Origin: CALFCX01 sp041650595
Lineage (GTDB): Bacteria > Margulisbacteria > WOR-1 > JAKLHX01
NCBI GenBank assembly: GCA_041650595.1
Contig: JBAZKW010000035.1
Span: forward strand, 1-6,571
DNA length: 6,571 nucleotides
Direction: 5' to 3'
Shown here: positions 1 to 5,762 of the stretch, piece by piece
Layout of the letters: every line of letters starts with the position of its first letter
Position numbering within the stretch: position 1 is the first letter of the stretch
Notes under the pieces: model-generated
Seen by the model: the letters and a program-made list of their open reading frames with translations, nothing else
Database searches by the model: none
Told to the model about the DNA's origin: nothing
Position numbers and translations under genes: made by a program

Positions 1-24
1 TTCCGTGTATCGTTTCCGTTTCAT
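1..24 (-). CDS. IS3-family-like transposase OrfA, first 8 codons only
   Basis: The visible codons read MKRKRYTE and then leave the window. This is the characteristic basic start of many IS3-family OrfA proteins, which usually continue with EQII and a helix-turn-helix domain that binds the element's ends. The ATG at 24..22 is preceded by AAGGAG at 38..33 with an 8-base spacer, a strong ribosome binding site. The frame differs from that of the interrupted glycosyltransferase that runs through the same bases. With only eight residues the family call depends on the adjacent terminal-repeat-like sequence, so it is tentative. Confidence 0.5.
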
Positions 25-1780
25 GATCGAGTCTCCTTCGGGTTTGCAACCCTTCAAAGACTCTAATTATACCTGGTAGCATTTTCGGGGGTAGGCTCAA
101 TACGGCAGGAACTAGCTTGCTTTTGATAAGATCCTGAATGTTTTGCTTCGAAGAATTTAATATTGCCGCTTCATGGCCCCACAGTTCACGGGACATTTGC
201 AAAGACACATTTTGCAAATTGCAATTGTAAAACAATATGTTTTTATCTTTATTCTCCCGAACCACCCGACAGAAGGATTCTCTATCATTAACATAAACTG
301 AACCATAGATATCTCTCATCCAGCCTCTTCGGTCTTTGTAAAAAAGCCCGTGGGATAATTTATTTGGATCTTGGATCACCGGACATTTACGATATATGTA
401 TACTTTATTTTCTGGAAAATAATAGCGTCCAAATTCGCCATCATCCACGAGAATAATGCATCCTGGCGAGTCCCGAACGATTTGTTTGATAGTTTCTAAT
501 TGTTTTTTTGAGATTGCTTCGTAAGCAGTAAAAATATAGGAAAAGGAGTGGTTTATTGATTTTATATTAAGTCCTAAAAATAGAAAAATTATTCCCCAAA
601 AAACAAGGGGATATAACCAATAAGTTCCACTGGGGATTATTTTTTTAAAAAAAGCTTTAAATACCGTAGAAAACATAACTGAAAGCATGGCAAACCAACA
701 GGGTAGGATGCAAAGCAGATAACGAGATTCTTTTAATATGATAATTCGATACCCGCCATACACAGAAAAAAAGGTTAAAACAAATACCAAGAACCCCGTA
801 GAAAGCATTAAAAGATACTTTTCATAAGTATCCAGATATTTGTGAAAGAAAAGGACCATCAGCAATACGACTAAAATAAAAAACGCCGCATTGCCTGTTA
901 ACACTAAATTAAAAAAATACAGGAAAACCAGTGGACTTCTTATATCGAAAAAATTCGCAAAATAGAACCGGCTAGAAACAAAAAACAAAGTGACCAGAGA
1001 AACGAAAAACACAATCAATACCAGGGAGATTCTTTTGAATTTTATAAAAGGTCCTAATTCTAGTTTCATTGAAATATTTTTGATCGTCAAAAAAGAAAGC
1101 AGTGAAAACCAAAATTCAAAATAAAGAATATTTATCCCATGGAAAAGCGCCGGAATAAATGCGATGATCAAAATTGTTCCACATTTTTTCGGAAAAGACC
1201 TTTTTGGACAAAGCAAAAGATAGGTGCAAATAAAATGTGCTGCAGTTATGCTGATAAGCGTAAAAGGGTAATATCGCACGAAATGGAAGCTTTGGGCAGA
1301 CCATCGATATAGACAAAAAAGGAGAGAGAAATACGATAATGTAATCCAGGGGATGGAGGGCTTTTTTTTTCTGAAAACGAAGAATAAGAAGGCTCCAAAC
1401 ACGGCATACAAATAAAAAAGAGACGATGCCGTTCGCCAATCAAATTTAAAAACTTTTCCCAGCATAAAAATGGGGAAACGCAAATACAACTCTACTGCGT
1501 AGGGCCAGTCAATAAACGCGAAAGGATTATAATTATACAAGAAGGATTTTGGAAAATAGCCCACCCAGGGAACCCCGTATTTTAGGATGTTTTGCAAAGA
1601 AAAAATATTACGGGGTTCATCGCCATAAACTATAAATTGCGAGATTTCGCAAAGGTTGCGGTGCAGATAAAATAACGATACGATCAAGGTCGTAATAAAT
1701 ATTCCGAAAAAAACGATTTGTGTCTTTTCTTCGGTATTTTTTCCTTCGAAAGATTTCAGCATTGCTACAACAAAAGTCAT
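1..1780 (-). CDS. ArnT/PMT-like membrane glycosyltransferase (GT39-type), 3' end apparently interrupted by an IS
   Basis: The frame from ATG 1780..1778 is open to the window edge (593 codons, no stop). It encodes a polytopic membrane protein. There is a first membrane helix at about residues 22-40, then a loop with GDEPR (D54, E55), matching the acidic pair of the ArnT/PMT superfamily. Many further hydrophobic helices follow to about residue 425, including ESRYLL at the position of the RY motif often seen before a late helix. A soluble C-terminal domain of about 135 residues comes last. Such enzymes transfer a sugar from a polyprenyl-phosphate donor to lipid A, protein or glycan on the outer face of the membrane. 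The start has AAGGAG at 1790..1785, only 4 bases upstream, and lies 19 bases after the GT4 stop, so it is probably co-transcribed. Residues 1-560 appear native. From codon 561 the frame reads IS-like DNA and would add a foreign tail of at least 33 residues. The gene is visibly more AT-rich than leuCD. The acceptor is unknown. The fold-level call is firm and the exact subfamily is not. Confidence 0.75.
   Translation of the reverse strand, partial: MTFVVAMLKSFEGKNTEEKTQIVFFGIFITTLIVSLFYLHRNLCEISQFIVYGDEPRNIFSLQNILKYGVPWVGYFPKSFLYNYNPFAFIDWPYAVELYLRFPIFMLGKVFKFDWRTASSLFYLYAVFGAFLFFVFRKKKPSIPWITLSYFSLLFCLYRWSAQSFHFVRYYPFTLISITAAHFICTYLLLCPKRSFPKKCGTILIIAFIPALFHGINILYFEFWFSLLSFLTIKNISMKLELGPFIKFKRISLVLIVFFVSLVTLFFVSSRFYFANFFDIRSPLVFLYFFNLVLTGNAAFFILVVLLMVLFFHKYLDTYEKYLLMLSTGFLVFVLTFFSVYGGYRIIILKESRYLLCILPCWFAMLSVMFSTVFKAFFKKIIPSGTYWLYPLVFWGIIFLFLGLNIKSINHSFSYIFTAYEAISKKQLETIKQIVRDSPGCIILVDDGEFGRYYFPENKVYIYRKCPVIQDPNKLSHGLFYKDRRGWMRDIYGSVYVNDRESFCRVVRENKDKNILFYNCNLQNVSLQMSRELWGHEAAILNSSKQNIQDLIKSKLVPAVLSLPPKMLPGIIRVFEGLQTRRRLDHETETIHG
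66..71 (-). promoter_or_regulatory. Possible -10 box in the IS leader
   Basis: A perfect TATAAT lies at 71..66 on the minus strand, inside the leader and about 40 bases before the OrfA-like ATG. This suits a transposase promoter. No good -35 box is found 16-18 bases upstream (the hexamer there is CTACCC). A TTGAGC sits at the junction, but 23 bases away, which is too far. A weak promoter, or one completed by flanking or circle-junction DNA as in IS3 elements, is possible. Confidence 0.3.
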
Positions 1781-1799
1781 AGCACTCCTTTTTAACCAC

Positions 1800-2969
1800 T
1801 CATGATAATTGTTGGTACACTTCATAAATTCTTTGGCCGACTGTGCCCCAGGATAAATATTCGACGGCCCTTTGACGGGCTCCTTCCCCGACCTTTTTAC
1901 GCAGGCTGGGATTCTCTATGGCCTGCAGGATCCCTTCAGCCAAAGATTGAGCATTTTCCATCACGGAAAAAATACCGCATTCTGCCAAGATCTCGCGAGA
2001 TACAGGACGATCAAAAGCGACCGTCGTCATTCCCATGGCCATATAGTTATAAATTTTTCCGTCCCCTTCAGTCGCTGCTATCTTGGGAGCCACGGCAATT
2101 TCCGAAAGAGCAAGATACTCCGGCAACAATGCATAATCCACGCGTCCCAAAAACTTCACACAGTCTGTAATACCATACTGAGCGCAGAGTGCCTTATATT
2201 TCTCAATATTGGGATAGCCGATCACGATGAACTGTGTCTGGGGAACCTTCGCGACTACTGCCCGGAACGCCTGAAACATAAGATCCGCCCCCTGATAGGG
2301 CTCCAAGAGCCCCATGTAAAGAACCCGCGGCCTTGTTTGATTGATGCCAAAGCTTTCTGCCAAAATTGCAGGAAACGGCCGTGGATAGAAAACATCCGTA
2401 TCCACTCCATCATACACATTCTTCCTCCGTTCCGGCGGAACGCCCAAAGATTCCAGTTCCTTTATCATGCTTTCCGATTGAGTGATGACAAAAAACCACT
2501 TGGAAATTCGTCGTTCCAAAAATGAAAAAAATTTATGCCAGAATCCGTGCTCCCGGATAAAATCATGCTGCAACAATTCCCCGGTCAGGGAGCCCTGCAT
2601 ATCAAAAAGATATTTTGTTTTTCTAAAAAAAATGCGGCAGAAACGGGCAATGACTGCCCCTTCATGGAGATGGGCATGAATAATATCCGGTTTGAATCGA
2701 AGGATTGTTTGAATGACTGTGACTGTTAAAAAGGGAAGGATTAATATCTTGATAAAACTCGCACCTGCCGAAAGTTTTTGGTGCCAAGGCATTCGAAAAC
2801 ATCGCACTGTGGAAATGCCGGGGACGTCCCGGCCTATCCCGTAGGTACAAAGAACAATCTCGATACTTTTTTTCTGAAGTGTTTTAATCTCTTCATAAAT
2901 CTGGACATGACAACCGCGATCCGAAAAAAACGGAGTGGGAGCAATCATTAAAACTTTCATCGCAGACAA
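1800..2969 (-). CDS. Glycosyltransferase family 4 (GT-B fold)
   Basis: This 389-residue cytosolic or membrane-associated enzyme should move a sugar from a nucleotide donor to a glycan or lipid-linked acceptor. The N-terminal Rossmann domain begins KVLMIAP (5-11), with IIHAHLHEG at 96-104. The C-terminal donor domain has YDGVDTDVF (186-194), GLLEPYQGADL (220-230) and EGDGKIYNYMAMG (301-313). The last matches the EGxG...E...MAxG donor-binding loop, but with Asn308 where the second Glu of the E-x7-E signature usually stands, as in some GT4 subgroups. Two starts are possible. TTG at 2969 has GAGG 7 bases upstream, while ATG at 2960 gives the classic MKVLMIAP start but has its GAGG 16 bases away. 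The TTG start is chosen on ribosome-binding-site spacing. The gene lies 16 bases after the aminotransferase and 19 bases before the membrane glycosyltransferase. Donor and acceptor cannot be told from sequence. Confidence 0.88.
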   Translation of the reverse strand: MSAMKVLMIAPTPFFSDRGCHVQIYEEIKTLQKKSIEIVLCTYGIGRDVPGISTVRCFRMPWHQKLSAGASFIKILILPFLTVTVIQTILRFKPDIIHAHLHEGAVIARFCRIFFRKTKYLFDMQGSLTGELLQHDFIREHGFWHKFFSFLERRISKWFFVITQSESMIKELESLGVPPERRKNVYDGVDTDVFYPRPFPAILAESFGINQTRPRVLYMGLLEPYQGADLMFQAFRAVVAKVPQTQFIVIGYPNIEKYKALCAQYGITDCVKFLGRVDYALLPEYLALSEIAVAPKIAATEGDGKIYNYMAMGMTTVAFDRPVSREILAECGIFSVMENAQSLAEGILQAIENPSLRKKVGEGARQRAVEYLSWGTVGQRIYEVYQQLS

Positions 2970-2985
2970 TCAAAATCCTCGCATT

Positions 2986-4131
2986 TCATTTTAGAAATTC
3001 CAGGATCTTTTCGGAGACATAAACAACTTCTTCGTCTTTTAGTCTTAGATGAAGTGGAAGGCTGACGACCTCGCGAGAAGCCTTTTCGGCGTTCGGGCAT
3101 GTTCCCAAAGCGTACTGGTACATGGGATATTCCGAATTGACACGATAATGGACTCCGGGAAAGATATCATGTTCATTCAAAAAAAGGATCAGTTTGTTAC
3201 GACAGGTTTCGGAAACCCGGATCTGGAATAAATGACGGGAAGGTAGGCAATCTGCCATGTAGAATGAAAATCGAATTCGTTTGTTGGCACCCAACCAGCA
3301 TTCGTAAATCTTGCATATTTCCCGCCGTCTTTTATTATCCTCTTCCAAATATTTCAACTGCACCAGGCAAATCGCCGCAATAACGGAATTGCCGTGAGCT
3401 TTCAGTCCAACATGGGGAACGTTGTATTCCCATTTATAATTCCCTCTTTCCGAATCTGTGCCCGACCTCAAAAAAGTGTCCTTGTCGATGCCCAGCCAGC
3501 CCTCCATGCGAACCCGGGCATCCAACGCTTCGTCACGAAAACAAATCATCCCGGAATCCGCTGAGGGAAGATTTTTCACGGCCTGAAAAGAAAAAACCGT
3601 GCAATCAATGCCATGCCCCACATGTTTTTTTTGATAATAGGTGCCGGCCATATGGGCCGCATCAAGGATCAGTTTTAGATCCCTTTCTTTGCAAATCTCC
3701 ATGATATCCTTTAATCTGCCGGTATTCCCGGCCATTCCGACAAACATCACGGCCCTTGTTCTTGGCGTAATTCTTTGTTCGATCGAATGGGGACTCAGAC
3801 ATAACGTCTCATCAACATCCGCAAAAACCGGGCGCAAACGTTCATAGAGGATCGCATGGTTGGTGGACACAAAGGTCAGGGGCGTAGTAATCACTTCGTC
3901 CCCATCCTGCCAACCTAAATCGTCCTTAAATATCCTTAAAGCCAGATGTAATCCTGTCGTGTTTGAATTAAGAAAATAAGCAAATGGTAGTCCCGTGTGT
4001 TTTTTCCATGCATTCTCGAATTGGTTTGTTTTAAAGCCGATGCCCGTCCATCCCGCATCAAGGCACTGCCTGATCTCCGCAAGGCATTCCTCCACGTGGA
4101 ATTGGGGTGCGAACAGCTGTATCCTGTTCAT
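2986..4131 (-). CDS. DegT/DnrJ/EryC1/StrS-family PLP aminotransferase (ArnB-like)
   Basis: This 381-residue protein has the normal length of sugar aminotransferases that convert a nucleotide-linked keto-sugar to an amino-sugar using glutamate and PLP. Visible landmarks are GWTGIGFKTNQFE (27-39), SNTTGLHLAL (56-65) of the phosphate-binding turn, DEVITTPLTFVST (78-90), the PLP-ring aspartate in LILDAAH (D157) and the Schiff-base lysine in FSFQAVKN (K186). PGVHYRVNSEYP (325-336) and SLPLHLRL (357-364) are also typical. By eye it resembles E. coli ArnB at several points (AGTYY, NxRRREI, ITPRT). Oddly, the usual E-G-G after the lysine reads D192-S193-G194. The start ATG overlaps the stop of the preceding GT2 gene (ATGA, 4128-4131), with only a weak ribosome binding site, which suggests translational coupling. 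A non-sugar or inactive regulatory member is less likely, because the lysine is kept. Confidence 0.9.
   Translation of the reverse strand: MNRIQLFAPQFHVEECLAEIRQCLDAGWTGIGFKTNQFENAWKKHTGLPFAYFLNSNTTGLHLALRIFKDDLGWQDGDEVITTPLTFVSTNHAILYERLRPVFADVDETLCLSPHSIEQRITPRTRAVMFVGMAGNTGRLKDIMEICKERDLKLILDAAHMAGTYYQKKHVGHGIDCTVFSFQAVKNLPSADSGMICFRDEALDARVRMEGWLGIDKDTFLRSGTDSERGNYKWEYNVPHVGLKAHGNSVIAAICLVQLKYLEEDNKRRREICKIYECWLGANKRIRFSFYMADCLPSRHLFQIRVSETCRNKLILFLNEHDIFPGVHYRVNSEYPMYQYALGTCPNAEKASREVVSLPLHLRLKDEEVVYVSEKILEFLK
4128..4131 (-). other. ATGA stop/start overlap, GT2 to aminotransferase
   Basis: The TGA of the GT2 gene (4130..4128) shares bases with the ATG of the aminotransferase (4131..4129). 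The sequence upstream has only a poorly spaced GGGCGG. Re-initiation by ribosomes finishing the GT2 gene is the likely mode of translation and supports a single operon. Confidence 0.8.
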
Positions 4132-5072
4132 CGACTGCTGTCCGCCCTTTCAAAAACTTCCTGGATATTGTAGGGTTTGTCTCTGGTATTGGCGTAATAA
4201 CTTTTGGAAAGCATGTCCGCTATTAACCCCAGGACAAAAAGCAGGATACCTGTCAGAACAAGGAAGGCGGACAGGATCGGCCATGCGGTGTGGCCTATTT
4301 TCCCCAACATAAGATAGAGGTGGAGAGCATAAAGAAAAGTTGCAAATCCGAGGGCTATAGATAACAATCCCATCCCCCCCAAAAGATGCAGTGGGCGTAC
4401 GGCATATTTGTTCCAGAACCATACTGAGATCATGTCAATGAAACCTTTAAAAGTTCGCCGCCAATCATATTTTGTCTTTCCGTATTTTCTCGGCCTGTGA
4501 TTAACGACGATTTCTCCGACCCGAAAACCTTTGATCTTTAAGATGGCCGGAACAAAACGGTGCATTTCTCCATAAAGATCGATTTGCCGGAAACATTCTT
4601 TTTTGTAAATCTTAAGCGAGCAACCGCTATCATGAATGCCGTCCTGAATAAAAAACCTTTTGAGAAAATTAGCGGTCCTTGAGACGAACCTTTTGAGAAA
4701 GGGGTCACTTCTTTTCTTCCGCCATCCAGAAACAACATCGAGGTTGTGATCTTTGAGATACTGAATCAGCTTGGGAATATCATGCGGGTCATTTTGTCCG
4801 TCCCCGTCCATGGTGATAATGAGAGGATATTGGGCCTGCTTGATCCCGGCATCGAGAGCGGCTGTCTGCCCGAAGTTGCGCCGGAAGCGGATCACCTTGA
4901 CGGGAGCCAATGATTGGGCCACTTCAAAGGTTTTATCCGTCGAACCATCATCCGTTAAAATGATCTCATAAACATACCGGTTCTCTTCACAAACAGATTT
5001 TATCTCCCGGAAGATATTCGAGATATTCTTTTCTTCGTTAAAAACCGGAATGACGACCGAGATAGGCTCCAT
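4128..5072 (-). CDS. Family 2 glycosyltransferase with two C-terminal membrane helices (ArnC/DPM1/GtrB-like)
   Basis: This is a 314-residue inverting GT-A enzyme that probably loads a sugar on undecaprenyl phosphate at the inner face of the membrane. From the chosen start, the motifs are ISVVIPVFNEE (4-14), TDDGSTD at the nucleotide site (40-46), the metal-binding DGDGQNDP (89-96), DSGCSLKIYKK (148-158) and HRPRKYGKTKYDWRR (192-206), which is typical of polyprenyl-phosphate glycosyltransferases. Two hydrophobic helices follow at about 227-254 and 264-286. An upstream in-frame ATG at 5090 would add six residues, but its AAGG abuts the codon. The ATG at 5072 has GGGAGG at 5082..5077, 4 bases upstream, and gives the normal family N-terminus, so it is preferred. 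The gene starts 36 bases after leuD, with no terminator in between, and overlaps the aminotransferase by 4 bases. The sugar is unknown; the pairing with an ArnB-like aminotransferase hints at an amino-sugar. Confidence 0.9.
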   Translation of the reverse strand: MEPISVVIPVFNEEKNISNIFREIKSVCEENRYVYEIILTDDGSTDKTFEVAQSLAPVKVIRFRRNFGQTAALDAGIKQAQYPLIITMDGDGQNDPHDIPKLIQYLKDHNLDVVSGWRKKRSDPFLKRFVSRTANFLKRFFIQDGIHDSGCSLKIYKKECFRQIDLYGEMHRFVPAILKIKGFRVGEIVVNHRPRKYGKTKYDWRRTFKGFIDMISVWFWNKYAVRPLHLLGGMGLLSIALGFATFLYALHLYLMLGKIGHTAWPILSAFLVLTGILLFVLGLIADMLSKSYYANTRDKPYNIQEVFERADSSR

Positions 5073-5108
5073 AACACCTCCCAAGATCATACCTTCTTTG
5101 AAATCCTT

Positions 5109-5762
5109 CTACTGCTTAGATTTCGCAAAAAAGAGTTGTGTGTTGTGTCTCGTTTCGAACTCGAGGATGGTTTTTTCTTCCTTAAGAGTAATACCGATAT
5201 CATCGAGCCCGAGGCAAAATCGCTCTTTGACCGACGGATCCATCTCGAAATGGAAGGATATCTCTTGAGAAGTATGCAAGGTCACCGTCTGATCGGCTAA
5301 GTGAACGGTCGCTTCCAAACCAGGCTCTTTGTAAACCTCTTGGAAGATATTCTCAACTTCCGCTTCAGAAAGCTCCAGGGTCAAGAGACCATTCTTTACG
5401 CTATTATTCCTGAAAATATCCGCGAATCCCGGGATACGGTTCTTTCCCTGTCCGGACCATGGCGCAATGACCACCCGGAAACCATACTGGCAGATCGCCC
5501 AAACAGCATGTTCACGGCTGGAGCCGCAGCCAAAGTTGTTGCGAGCAACCAAGATCGTCGCGTTTTGATATTCTTTCCGGTTCAGAATGAATTCCGGGTT
5601 GTCTTTTCCTCCAGGAAGATACCGCCAATCATAAAAAAGCGATTCTCCAAACCCTGTTCGTGCTATGGATTTCAGGAATTGTTTCGGGATGATCGCATCC
5701 GTATCAACATTCGCGCGATCCAGCGGCAAAATCACTCCCCGGAAGTTTTTAAACGCTTTCAT
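5109..5762 (-). CDS. leuD: 3-isopropylmalate dehydratase small subunit
   Basis: This 217-residue subunit forms the swivelling domain of isopropylmalate isomerase, which with LeuC interconverts 2- and 3-isopropylmalate in the cytosol. It is of the longer E. coli type (about 200 residues). The N-terminus FRGVILPLDRANVDTDAIIP (7-26) and the substrate-loop motif NFGCGSSREHA (76-86) are intact. FADIFRNNSVKNGLL (113-127) matches the conserved aconitase-like SFADIF..N segment. Between VVIAP and FADIF, however, there are about ten extra residues (WSGQGKNRIPG) in place of the usual single Ser. The start is ATG 5762, with GGAGG at 5774..5770 and a 7-base spacer. A further upstream ATG at 5780 lacks such a site. 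The start overlaps the leuC stop (ATGA, 5759-5762). The next gene is a glycosyltransferase rather than leuB. Confidence 0.95.
   Translation of the reverse strand: MKAFKNFRGVILPLDRANVDTDAIIPKQFLKSIARTGFGESLFYDWRYLPGGKDNPEFILNRKEYQNATILVARNNFGCGSSREHAVWAICQYGFRVVIAPWSGQGKNRIPGFADIFRNNSVKNGLLTLELSEAEVENIFQEVYKEPGLEATVHLADQTVTLHTSQEISFHFEMDPSVKERFCLGLDDIGITLKEEKTILEFETRHNTQLFFAKSKQ

Larger units (their letters stand above)
1..99 (-). mobile_element. Left end of an IS3-family-like insertion sequence (partial)
   Basis: Read on the minus strand, position 99 begins TGAGCCTACCCCCGAAAAT. This matches the usual look of IS3-family terminal inverted repeats, which start with TG and carry a C-rich run a few bases in. 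The leader between this end and the first ATG (24..22) is 75 bases, a normal length for these elements. It is followed by a Shine-Dalgarno and an OrfA-like N-terminus. The rest of the element, including the other repeat and the target duplication, lies outside the window. Identification rests on pattern recognition of one end only. Flanking bases that could form a 3- or 4-base target duplication are TAT or GTAT (minus strand, ending at 100). Confidence 0.6.

Noticed and set aside
40..52. Small hairpin GGGTT-TGC-AACCC as a terminator
   Set aside because: A five-base stem without a following T run is too weak for a terminator. It lies in the IS leader and may be incidental.
640..653. Self-complementary T7A7 tract as a regulatory site
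   Set aside because: It encodes FFKK in frame within the membrane glycosyltransferase and fits the AT-rich coding background.
1116..1439. Minus-strand open frame of 107 codons
   Set aside because: It is a shifted frame inside the membrane glycosyltransferase. The long frame from 1780 gives continuous membrane helices and the DE motif, so this is a shadow.
1872..2525. Plus-strand open frame of 217 codons opposite the GT4 gene
   Set aside because: It is antisense to a clearly conserved GT4 protein, and its translation shows no recognisable domain.
5073..5108. Promoter or terminator between leuD and the GT2 gene
   Set aside because: The 36 bases hold only the GT2 ribosome binding site. No stem-loop with a T run and no paired -35/-10 boxes are visible.
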